Shown: positions 1-7,529 of the stretch, piece after piece
Position numbering within the stretch: the first letter of the stretch is position 1
Layout of the letters: every line of letters starts with the position of its first letter
Origin: a virus
Virus record (IMG/VR): IMGVR_UViG_3300031962_000001
Coordinates: 28,915-92,914 of that record
Length of the DNA: 64,000 nt
Reading direction: 5' to 3' (one strand)
Notes under the pieces: model-generated
Told to the model about the DNA's origin: nothing
What the model saw: the letters and a program-made list of their open reading frames with translations, nothing else
Database searches by the model: none
Program-made: the position numbers and the translations under genes

Positions 1-132
1 GAAGTGGCGGACCAGCTGGAGCCTGTCACTTGGGGAGTTTTAGCAGATCAGGTTTTCTATAGGACAGTATTGCGTCGTACTCAGCGGACGGGCATCGGCG
101 TTGCGGTAGGCGTCGGAATAGGAACGAAGTGA
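1..132 (+). CDS. 3' end of an unidentified virion/connector gene (partial)
   Basis: The frame is open from the first base to a TGA at 130-132 and gives 43 residues ending GVGIGTK. The stop overlaps the next start (GTGATG), as elsewhere in this tail operon. Its place just before the gp10-like protein suggests a head-tail connector or head-completion product, but I recognise no motif. The start lies outside the window. Confidence 0.5.
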   Translation, partial: EVADQLEPVTWGVLADQVFYRTVLRRTQRTGIGVAVGVGIGTK

Positions 133-623
133 TGGCACAGAACAGAAAAGTCCAAGGAGCAGGCTTCCAGCTAATCATCAGAACTGGAAGCGTCACTGAA
201 GCAGTGCAGAAAGCGGTCATGAAAGGGCTTACTGATGTCGGAAAGCAGTACAAAGAAAGAGTGATGAAGAACATCAGCCTAGACGATCACACTCTGCAAG
301 AACTCAGGGAGATGGGCCATCCATATAGAGTCACTGGCCCAAAGGACGCCTTGCATGGCGACGACAGATTGGTTCACGAACAGTCTGGAAAGCTCAAAAG
401 CAGCATCAGACTCCAGCCAGTCGAGCAGACGACTTCCAGAAAATTTACGGTCTATATTACGAGCAATGCTCCAGAGATGCCTTTCCTCATCTATGGTACT
501 TCTCGTATGCGGCCTCGCAGGTTTCATGAGAAGTCGTACGAGGACATCAAGGACAGATTCTGGAAGCCTCTATTAAGCGAGCTGAAGAAAGTCAATGTCA
601 GGATAGCGGGGTACGAAAGCTAA
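132..623 (+). CDS. HK97 gp10-like tail completion protein
   Basis: A 164-residue protein. Its C-terminal third contains YGTSRMRPRRFHEKSYEDI, resembling the G-T-S-x-M-x-x-R-P-F signature of HK97 gp10-type tail-completion proteins that sit at the head-tail joint. The ATG at 132 is preferred over the GTG at 129 because AGGA lies 8 nt upstream; the two differ by one residue. The stop overlaps the next ATG (TAATG). The order connector, tail completion, terminator, tube supports the call. Family identity is from motif and synteny only. Confidence 0.6.
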   Translation: MAQNRKVQGAGFQLIIRTGSVTEAVQKAVMKGLTDVGKQYKERVMKNISLDDHTLQELREMGHPYRVTGPKDALHGDDRLVHEQSGKLKSSIRLQPVEQTTSRKFTVYITSNAPEMPFLIYGTSRMRPRRFHEKSYEDIKDRFWKPLLSELKKVNVRIAGYES

Positions 624-1132
624 TGCTAGATTCTATAAGTGAAGCTCGGCTGACTCCAATCAATCCAACTCTGGCGAATAGAGTTCGGCAAATGGCATCT
701 GTCCTCGGATTCGATATTCGCGTCACAAGAGGAGCGGCGTCTGCAGACGAGCAGATGGCGTACTATGCGCAAGGTCGCTTGCCTGTTTCTACAGTGAACA
801 TTCTCAGAGGCAAGGTCAAACTGGCACCGCTAACTGAAGACCAGAATGTCAAAGTCACAGATGCTCCTCCAGGGCATAGCTGGCATGAATATCTGTTTGC
901 GGTGGATGTAGTGCCTATGACTCCTGTGCCAGACTATAACGAGAACCATCCAACTTGGAGAAAGATATTAGAAGTCGCTCCTCAATTTCAATTGACTGAT
1001 GGCGTTCACTGGAAGGACGAACCGCATCTGCAACCGATAGAGCTTCCAGATTCACCGACTCCGGTCTATGTCGGTATGCTTCATACGGTTACGATGGAAG
1101 AGATCTGGAGATACGCGGGGTTGGCAGCATGA
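623..1132 (+). CDS. M15-type peptidoglycan peptidase (endolysin or tail-associated)
   Basis: 169 residues with the layout of D-Ala-D-Ala carboxypeptidase / L-Ala-D-Glu endopeptidase (VanY-like, Zn-dependent) proteins: TRGAASADEQMAYYAQGR near residue 33, SWHEYLFAVD near residue 91, and WKDEPHLQ near residue 132. His and Asp of the first zinc motif and His of the last are present. The usual small Gly in H-x-x-G-x-A-x-D is replaced (HEYLFAVD). It would cut host peptidoglycan. It lies inside the tail-completion operon rather than next to the holin, so it may act at entry as well as lysis; this is inferred. Confidence 0.75.
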   Translation: MLDSISEARLTPINPTLANRVRQMASVLGFDIRVTRGAASADEQMAYYAQGRLPVSTVNILRGKVKLAPLTEDQNVKVTDAPPGHSWHEYLFAVDVVPMTPVPDYNENHPTWRKILEVAPQFQLTDGVHWKDEPHLQPIELPDSPTPVYVGMLHTVTMEEIWRYAGLAA

Positions 1133-1635
1133 GTGAACAGGTCTCACGTCTATGTGTGAACTATTTGAGGAACTTCATGTTCCCAGCTCTTCCACCAGAT
1201 GTGCAGAGCAAATTCCCGACTGTGCAGGATCCCCTTGTCAACGGACCAAATTCAGTGCCGAACATTGTAGTTGGACAATATCAGGACTTCGGCGCGAACG
1301 CTGCCACACCGATGGTGACAGTCAATTGCAATGGAGCGGCAGAAGGCATTGTCAACGTCTATCGGCATCTGGACTTGCGCGTGGATATCTGGGTTGGAGG
1401 CAATATCGCGTCGAACGTAGACGGTCGTAGATTCATAAGCATAATCTACGAATATATATTTCGCACTCTGTGCAATACGAACTGGACGGGTCAGTCGCAG
1501 CCGGGAGGCAGCACTGTTCGTATCGAACGCTGCTACGAAACAGAGCGCAGCCCGATTCTGTTTGAACCGACGAACAACATCTATCATATAGCGACAATTT
1601 TTCGGGTAGAAGCTCTTGCAAATACGTGGTACTGA
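1129..1635 (+). CDS. Tail terminator-like protein
   Basis: 168 residues, starting at ATGA overlapping the previous stop. The size, a mixed alpha/beta composition with a central RVDIWVGG strand, and the position directly before the tail tube gene match tail terminator (gpU-like) proteins that cap the finished tube. No catalytic motif is visible. The call rests mainly on gene order; it could be another minor tail-completion protein. Confidence 0.5.
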   Translation: MSEQVSRLCVNYLRNFMFPALPPDVQSKFPTVQDPLVNGPNSVPNIVVGQYQDFGANAATPMVTVNCNGAAEGIVNVYRHLDLRVDIWVGGNIASNVDGRRFISIIYEYIFRTLCNTNWTGQSQPGGSTVRIERCYETERSPILFEPTNNIYHIATIFRVEALANTWY

Positions 1636-1649
1636 AAAGGAGAAAATAG

Positions 1650-2231
1650 ATGTCACTTCCTCCGGGAGTACAATCTAGCGGACTGCTTCAACTACAGGAT
1701 GCTAGAAATATTCTGCTCGGGAACGGGCAGATCTTGTACGGCAGTCCTTATGCAAACCTAGGTCAGATCAAAGGAGACGCCTCCTTTAACTACACGCTGC
1801 GTCCGTACGACGTGGTCGGCGGCAATCCTTTGATCCTTCTGAGACGGTTCACGCTGGAAGAACGAGTGAACGTAACTGTTCCTCTTCTTGAAGTATCGGC
1901 GTCGAATGTCTCGCTGTATCTCAGAAACTTCAACCTCGGCTCTACGACTATCTTTGGCACGGCATCGGCTGGCGGCACTTTGTACAGCCAACAGTTCGGT
2001 GGTAACGCGCACATGCCGTTTTCGCTGATGAAATTCTTCCATCCCACGCCAGAAGGCGGATACTATGCCATCACTGGCTGGATCGTGTATCCGCCCCTCG
2101 AATTACGCTTGCCATTCCCGGAGCAGCGCGAAACGATATTTGATGCCGTGTTTGAATTCAGGCACGACATCACCAAGAATCCGGGTCAGCAACTGGGCCA
2201 GTTCGACGTGTTCGTAGTTCCTTTGACATAA
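1650..2231 (+). CDS. Major tail tube protein
   Basis: 193 residues preceded by a strong ribosome binding site (AAAAGGAG, 8 nt before ATG), as expected for a highly expressed virion protein. The sequence is beta-rich with few charged runs. It lies between the terminator-like gene and the tail chaperone, the conserved position of the siphovirus tube protein. It would stack as hexamers around the tape measure. I see no immunoglobulin-like add-on domain. Supported by synteny and composition, not by a diagnostic motif. Confidence 0.7.
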   Translation: MSLPPGVQSSGLLQLQDARNILLGNGQILYGSPYANLGQIKGDASFNYTLRPYDVVGGNPLILLRRFTLEERVNVTVPLLEVSASNVSLYLRNFNLGSTTIFGTASAGGTLYSQQFGGNAHMPFSLMKFFHPTPEGGYYAITGWIVYPPLELRLPFPEQRETIFDAVFEFRHDITKNPGQQLGQFDVFVVPLT

Positions 2232-2243
2232 TTGGAGGCAGTC

Positions 2244-2843
2244 GTGAGTCTCGAAGTCTGGTTGAAGACAGGACGAAAAGTGACGGTCGGTGGGAGAGAG
2301 CTGACCATGATGCCTCTCCCTCTGCGTCGTTTGTACTCTGTTGGTTCTTGGTTGGAGAACAACGCTACTGACGTGGTCAAGGAAACAATCGCCGCTACGA
2401 ACGAGGGCGAGGTTCCAAATCCAATGGTCTTGGTAGCTAGAGTCCTTATGCGAGTGGACGTAGCGGAGCTCGCATACGCGATATTCTCCCTGCCAAAGGA
2501 CCCGGAAACTGGTGAGCAAATCAATAAAGGACTTTCCAAGGAGTTCTTCGACGACTATCTCGACACTCCTACAGCGCAGAAGCTGTTCAAAGAGTTCATC
2601 GAGATAAACGACTTGGAAAGCCTAATAAAAAATTTGCAGAGCCTTCCGGTAGTGAAGAAGCTGATGGAAGCTTCCTCACTAACCTTTGGGATTCCGTTTT
2701 TGAGTTCTTTGCAGCAGAGTACGGCTTCGACCCAGAACAAACCGGAAGGCTCACCCTCCCCCAAATCAACAGACTCGTCGACGCCAATCACAGAAGAAAG
2801 TTTGGAACAAAGAACGGGCACAAGCCAGTCAAGAGTGATGTAA
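2244..2843 (+). CDS. Tail assembly chaperone, short (G) form
   Basis: The GTG at 2244 has GGAGG 5 nt upstream and is preferred to the in-frame TTG at 2232. The first ~150 residues are acidic and helical, typical of G-type tape-measure chaperones (KEFFDDYLDTPTAQKLFKEF). After about residue 150 the zero frame turns S/T/P-rich and looks like a shadow of the -1 frame. G chaperones bind the tape measure during tail assembly and are not in the mature virion. The following gene is the tape measure, as expected. Confidence 0.75.
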   Translation: MSLEVWLKTGRKVTVGGRELTMMPLPLRRLYSVGSWLENNATDVVKETIAATNEGEVPNPMVLVARVLMRVDVAELAYAIFSLPKDPETGEQINKGLSKEFFDDYLDTPTAQKLFKEFIEINDLESLIKNLQSLPVVKKLMEASSLTFGIPFLSSLQQSTASTQNKPEGSPSPKSTDSSTPITEESLEQRTGTSQSRVM

Positions 2844-3175
2844 AGAAGGAGCCTGAAAAGAAAGAGTCTAAGCCGAAGCCGACATACCGTCCGGCAGTAG
2901 CTAGGGCAAAAGAATTCCTTGGCAATCAGAGCGGAGTGCCTAATCCGCAAACCGGAACTACCAAGGAGTACAGTGACCAGAGAAGTTTGGACTTGAGAGT
3001 TTTCTCGTCGAAGGAACATTTTGAAATGGTGGATGCTCAGTTCAGAGAGGCTAAGGATCTCAAGGGCAATTCTATGCTGGAAATTGCCAGACGATATTGG
3101 GACGATCCTGACTACGCTGAGCAGATGAGAAAAGAAATTGAGGAAATGAAACGCCATGCCCGTAAACTTCCTTGA
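2244..3175 (+). CDS. Tail assembly chaperone, G-T fusion made by -1 frameshift
   Basis: The -1 frame is open from before 2582 to the stop at 3173-3175. It encodes convincing protein (for example EFFAAEYGFDPEQTGRL, then a K/E-rich linker and a helical tail ending HARKLP). It has no suitable start of its own, so it should be reached from the G frame. The best slippery heptamer is A-AAA-AAT at 2627-2633. The last 20 nt overlap the tape measure start. This is the classic siphovirus G/GT arrangement; the exact slip site is inferred. Confidence 0.7.
2627..2633 (+). other. Candidate -1 frameshift slippery heptamer of the tail chaperone
   Basis: Zero-frame codons are ATA AAA AAT, giving X-XXY-YYZ = A-AAA-AAT. 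Slipping back one base enters the frame that encodes the T domain. No obvious long stem was found immediately 3'. A later site around 2690-2700 cannot be excluded, because the zero frame stays plausible for another 15-20 codons. Confidence 0.5.
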
Positions 3176-5894
3176 TCTACTAGCGAACGTTTCAGTGGAC
3201 CTCAACAAGTTCGAGGGAGAGCTGAAGAAGGCCGAAGAATTGGCCGAGAAGTCTGCCAAGGCCATCTCTGGCAGCATGAACCTGATTGGCATCGGTATAG
3301 TCACATCAATAGCTGGCGCAGCTATTGTCGCTCTTGAGAAGGCTGTTAAGAAGACCGCAGAGTGGGGATTGGAGATGGAGCATCTATCCAATCGCATGGG
3401 CATGACGGTCAGAGATACAGCGACTGTAGTGGGTGTCATGGAACGCTTCGGTGTCAATGCTAATATGGGAGCACGCGCTATGCAGATGCTCTCGACACAG
3501 GTCCATCAGACACAGAACTCTCTGGATCCTCTGTCTACCAGACTCGGCAAAACTCTTGGCGCATTGAGAGACACTAGTGGTCACGCGCTGGCAATGGGTC
3601 AGGTACTAGATTTGGTTCGTCAGAAAGTTTCAGGTGCTTCTTCAGACAGTGAACGGCTCCAAATTGCTACCTCTCTCTTAGGCGCTCGTATCGGCGGTCA
3701 GCTAATTCCAATGTTAAGGCTCAGCAATGAAGAGTGGGAAAAGCAGAAGGCCTCTGTTCAGTCTACGCTGGGACCAGTGGAACAGGCGGCAGAACAGGCG
3801 TTAGCATACAAGCAAGCGACAGCTGAACTTGAGCAGGTCTTCAGAGGACTGGAAATCACGATTGGCACAAAGGTCCTGCCAGCACTGACAGACTTGATCA
3901 GAGAAACCTCCGCATGGATCAAGGCAGTGGCTGAAGGCAGAGACACGATTCCAATTCTCAACAGTTTCGTAATGGTCTTCAAAGACATCAAGACAATGAT
4001 ACAGGAAGCTACTTACGCCTATCTGTACTGGCAGGAGAAGCTTGGTCTTGTAGAAAAGGGAACGGCTGCCATATTTGCCAACATGGAAGCAGAGCAAGCG
4101 CAAGCTGCCAAAGCCGGAGCAGCAATAGAAGGCCAGAGAGACGCTGCCGAAAACTTGAACACTGAAATCGAGATGAATATCCAGAACGAACGCAAGCTGG
4201 CTGCCGAAGTTCAACAGCAAGTCAGACTGATGGAGAAGGCCAGACAGCTAGGAGTAGAGACTGGTGGCAGAGCAGCAGAACAGGCGGAACTAGAACGAGC
4301 TTTGAACAAGCTGACTGAGGAGCGTCTGTTTCTTGAAGATAAGATGAAGGACGTAAAGGGAGATCAGCGCATCAAGTACGAAAACGATCTCCTCAAGAAT
4401 CGAGTAGACGCCGCTCAGCTAGTCTCTGATTTCGTGATGAAGGGCTTCAAGGAAGAAGAGCTTCAGCTCAAAGCGAACGGGGCCTTGAATCTGTCTACTG
4501 AAATAAATCTTCTAGAGAGAAAGCTGTCTGATGAGCGTATCGTCGGTGATGAGAGACTGAAAATAGAAGCTGAGCTCTATAACAAGCGCAAGCAGTTTCT
4601 AGAGGAGGCTATGAAGGTTGGCCAGCAACTCGGCCTTGTGACCGTCGACCAAGAGATTGCTTATCGCAAGCAGCGATTTGCTGAACTCCAAGGCAAAGGA
4701 GACGTCATTGGTGCAGCTCAAGAACTGGTCAAAGCACGAGATTTGGCTATCAAACAAGCGGATCAAGTTATGGAGTTCACTAAGAAGCTTAGGATCGTGG
4801 CTATCAATGATGAGATTCGATATCAGGAACAGAAGCTCGCGTTGGCTAAGGGCAATGCAGAAGAAGAAATGAAGATTCTTAGTCGCATCGCAGATCTGGA
4901 CAAGAACCTATATGATAGGAGACTGCAATTCGCTTTGGATTACAATCAGAAAGCGATTGACTCCTATCGCGCTATGTTGAAAGCTACTGGTCAAAAGGAC
5001 ACAACCACGGTCAGTGGCCCACAAGAGTCTCTTACGTTCGCTCAGCGTGAACGCGAAGCAGAACGCGCTAGATTCCAGCAGGCTAGACTCATCGAAGAAG
5101 TGGCGATGCATGGAGGCACAGAAGCCGAAATATCCGCCGCTCGCAAGGCCGCAGAGCAGAACCGTAAAGACATGGAAGAAGCTATGGCTCTGGGCAAGTC
5201 TGTCTCAGATGGCATGAAAGAGATTGCCAATGCTTCCAAAGATTTCTTCAAGGCCGCGAGTGGCGGGGAAGAAGTGCGAGCTCCCGGCGGTCCTTCGCCA
5301 GTGGTCGGCAGCTTGATGTCGCCGGCAGAAGGCCTCGCTACAGAAGCTCTGGCAAGAGGCAGCGATATCCCACGGCTAGACACTTCGTTCACAGACTTGG
5401 CTGTCCGCATCAGAGACGTCCTGCTAGGCACGATTCCAAATATCCAGAACTTCTCCAATCAGCTGGCTCTAGCCACGAAGCAGATGGCGCAATTCACTGG
5501 CACTCCAAACAATCCCGGCATCATAGGTCCTGGTGGAGGCATTACGAACGTTCCTGTCGGAACTCCTCCTGCGACTGGATTCGGGCAGGTCACTGGAGGA
5601 CCTACGGCCGGACCGGGAGCTCAGCAGCCGGTGACGCCATCTTCTCAAGTGGGAGTTGGTACGACTACTCTGGACGCCAAGCTAGATGCTCTCACTACGG
5701 CTCTAGTGGGGATTCCTGGCAAAATTGCAGACTCTTTGAACCAATCGCCGCAAGCTGGCAATCTGCAGAGTCTGGTGGACGCTTTGCATCAGGCCATCTC
5801 TTCTAGACAGGGAGTCAACGTCCAGGTCGGAGTGGACCCGAACACGGGAGATTTGATAATCAACAGAATCGTGCAGGAGATTTCAGCAACGTAA
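3156..5894 (+). CDS. Tape measure protein
   Basis: 912 residues; the longest helical protein of the tail operon. Residues 41-60 are a glycine-rich hydrophobic segment (MNLIGIGIVTSIAGAAIVAL) of the kind that can enter the host membrane. Residues ~310-680 are almost continuous Q/E/K/R-rich coiled coil. The C-terminal 170 residues are G/P/T-rich. It follows the G-T chaperone directly, with a 20-nt overlap. Tape measures set tail length and help DNA cross the envelope. No lytic transglycosylase or peptidase motif was seen. Confidence 0.9.
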   Translation: MPVNFLDLLANVSVDLNKFEGELKKAEELAEKSAKAISGSMNLIGIGIVTSIAGAAIVALEKAVKKTAEWGLEMEHLSNRMGMTVRDTATVVGVMERFGVNANMGARAMQMLSTQVHQTQNSLDPLSTRLGKTLGALRDTSGHALAMGQVLDLVRQKVSGASSDSERLQIATSLLGARIGGQLIPMLRLSNEEWEKQKASVQSTLGPVEQAAEQALAYKQATAELEQVFRGLEITIGTKVLPALTDLIRETSAWIKAVAEGRDTIPILNSFVMVFKDIKTMIQEATYAYLYWQEKLGLVEKGTAAIFANMEAEQAQAAKAGAAIEGQRDAAENLNTEIEMNIQNERKLAAEVQQQVRLMEKARQLGVETGGRAAEQAELERALNKLTEERLFLEDKMKDVKGDQRIKYENDLLKNRVDAAQLVSDFVMKGFKEEELQLKANGALNLSTEINLLERKLSDERIVGDERLKIEAELYNKRKQFLEEAMKVGQQLGLVTVDQEIAYRKQRFAELQGKGDVIGAAQELVKARDLAIKQADQVMEFTKKLRIVAINDEIRYQEQKLALAKGNAEEEMKILSRIADLDKNLYDRRLQFALDYNQKAIDSYRAMLKATGQKDTTTVSGPQESLTFAQREREAERARFQQARLIEEVAMHGGTEAEISAARKAAEQNRKDMEEAMALGKSVSDGMKEIANASKDFFKAASGGEEVRAPGGPSPVVGSLMSPAEGLATEALARGSDIPRLDTSFTDLAVRIRDVLLGTIPNIQNFSNQLALATKQMAQFTGTPNNPGIIGPGGGITNVPVGTPPATGFGQVTGGPTAGPGAQQPVTPSSQVGVGTTTLDAKLDALTTALVGIPGKIADSLNQSPQAGNLQSLVDALHQAISSRQGVNVQVGVDPNTGDLIINRIVQEISAT

Positions 5895-5914
5895 CTATAT
5901 CTAGAGAGGCGAAG

Positions 5915-6544
5915 ATGAGCATACCGTCACAAGTAGCGAACGCGGGCAATAACAGCTCAGCGCAGAATGTTTTCAAGGTGACTTTCAGCCAAGCGTTGTC
6001 GTCACCTCCAACCATCGAGTCGTGGGACGATTCTACATTTTCTACCACGACCAAAGAGCAATTTGCTGGCACCACGATCAATGGAAATATTCCGTACGTT
6101 TCTGTGGTAGCGACTACTGATGCCGCTCCTATCGCTGCTTGGAAGCCAGCATCTCCAGTCGCTGGTGGAGCGGTAGCAAACAGGCTGAAGGGTCTCACTA
6201 ACTATGTCAATTCCTCCGTCAACACTCCTACGGCTGGAGGCGCGATCAGGTTCAACATTGACTTCGAGATACCGGCAGATGCCACTGTTCCCAGTACAAA
6301 CACGTTCGGTGTCTTGGCGGTAAGATACGCCTATTCTGGCCCAACGCCGACAATCACGTGGCAGTACAATGACGTCGCTGCTGGAGGGACAGAAGGAGCG
6401 CCTCAGTGGACGAACATAACTCCTGGTGCGGCCGGAAACTTTATCAGGCCAGCGGATGCTGGCACGACTTCTGCGAACGTCGCAGCGACTAAGCCTACTA
6501 GCTCTGTTGCGTCGGCAAATCAAATCTGGGTAACCAACACATGA
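5915..6544 (+). CDS. Virion-associated beta-rich protein, unknown role
   Basis: 209 residues rich in A, T, S, N and V, nearly free of Lys/Arg runs, like a secreted or virion surface protein. The RBS GAGAGGCGAAG precedes ATG. The upstream gap has GTAACTATATCTAGAGAGG, a loose match to the promoter-like motif at 51740 and 56359. It lies directly after the tape measure, the slot of distal tail or decoration proteins. The HNH gene begins inside its last codons. No recognisable domain. Confidence 0.5.
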   Translation: MSIPSQVANAGNNSSAQNVFKVTFSQALSSPPTIESWDDSTFSTTTKEQFAGTTINGNIPYVSVVATTDAAPIAAWKPASPVAGGAVANRLKGLTNYVNSSVNTPTAGGAIRFNIDFEIPADATVPSTNTFGVLAVRYAYSGPTPTITWQYNDVAAGGTEGAPQWTNITPGAAGNFIRPADAGTTSANVAATKPTSSVASANQIWVTNT

Positions 6545-7134
6545 TGACTAGGAAACAATTAGCAGCTTGCAGAAGAAACGCGAAAATAGCGCACTCTCTT
6601 CCAAGAACCAAGAAACAATTAGAAGCGCTCAGGAGAAATTCTAAGATAGGCTGCGCTATGCCTAGAACTGAAAGGCAACTGAAGTCTCTAGCCAAAGCTA
6701 GAAAAGTGGGCCAGAAAGTGTTGAGCACTATGTCTAGGACTTGGTTGAAGGGAAAGAATAGGTATAAATATCCCAATAGGCTCAAAGCAGATCTCAAAAA
6801 TATACAGATTGCCAACTCTCAACCTAAAACTGCAAAGCAACGTGCTACTTCTAGAGAGATGGTTAAGTATGCCCACGAAGGTTTGAAGAAGAGAAGAAAA
6901 GAGATCAATGGCATCTGTGAACTGTGCGGAGTTCCATGCTTCACTTATGGAGATCACTGTCATAAGACTGGAAAGAAGCGTGGAAAAGTCTGCCTCAGTT
7001 GCAACTTGGTTCTTGGAATGTTCAAAGACGATATAGGTCGATTCAAGAAGGCAATTAAATACCTTGAGAAATATAAAGTCTTGAGGTTTCCCAGACTGCC
7101 ACAAAGATTTCCTAGATTGAAAGTGGCAGCATAG
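6541..7134 (+). CDS. Endonuclease VII-type HNH (free-standing homing) endonuclease
   Basis: The C-terminal half has the T4 endonuclease VII-like zinc/His-Me layout: CELCG, YGDHCHKTGKKRGKVC, then CNLVLG, around residues 125-160. The N-terminal half has repeated T-x-x-Q-L-x-x-x-R-x-N-x-K-I units (residues ~4-75), like the modular DNA-binding repeats of homing nucleases. It splits the tail operon between virion genes, typical of a mobile intron-less endonuclease. The last 20 residues carry two copies of the phage-wide R-F-P-R-L tag (7084-7095 and 7105-7116). Confidence 0.85.
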   Translation: MMTRKQLAACRRNAKIAHSLPRTKKQLEALRRNSKIGCAMPRTERQLKSLAKARKVGQKVLSTMSRTWLKGKNRYKYPNRLKADLKNIQIANSQPKTAKQRATSREMVKYAHEGLKKRRKEINGICELCGVPCFTYGDHCHKTGKKRGKVCLSCNLVLGMFKDDIGRFKKAIKYLEKYKVLRFPRLPQRFPRLKVAA

Positions 7135-7157
7135 ATTCTATAAAAGGGAGGAGCCCA

Positions 7158-7529
7158 ATGTGGCTTTCTAACTTTGAGAACGGCACTTCCATCTCTTCCA
7201 AAAACGTATTCTGGACACAGTTGAAGGAAAGAAGCAATGGAGCCAAGATGACCGGGCTCCAGCTCACCAGTTCTCTGTTTCCAAATCTGTTTCTGGAACT
7301 TTCTGATCTGGACCGATACTATTTCGTGACTGAAGCCAGTGCTTTCATAGCGGAAGGAGTATTTCGCAACGAAGTGCTGGCTGAAATCATTGGTGGACAC
7401 AATCTAGAACTGGGAATCGGTATTGAAATCCGGCTAGAGTACACGGGCAGCGCGAAGTCCAGAATCTACAAGCTTGAACGTTATAAGTATTCGAAGGATA
7501 TCTTGGTAGAGGGTACTAGAAGGCACTAA
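7158..7529 (+). CDS. Conserved-position tail protein, unknown function
   Basis: 123 residues. The RBS AAGGGAGGAG lies before ATG. Mixed composition with hydrophobic strands (LGIGIEIRLEYTG) and no motif I recognise. It sits between the mobile HNH gene and the very large fibre-like gene, sharing its last base with that gene's ATG, so it is probably a small distal-tail or baseplate component. Function is not assignable from sequence. Confidence 0.5.
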   Translation: MWLSNFENGTSISSKNVFWTQLKERSNGAKMTGLQLTSSLFPNLFLELSDLDRYYFVTEASAFIAEGVFRNEVLAEIIGGHNLELGIGIEIRLEYTGSAKSRIYKLERYKYSKDILVEGTRRH

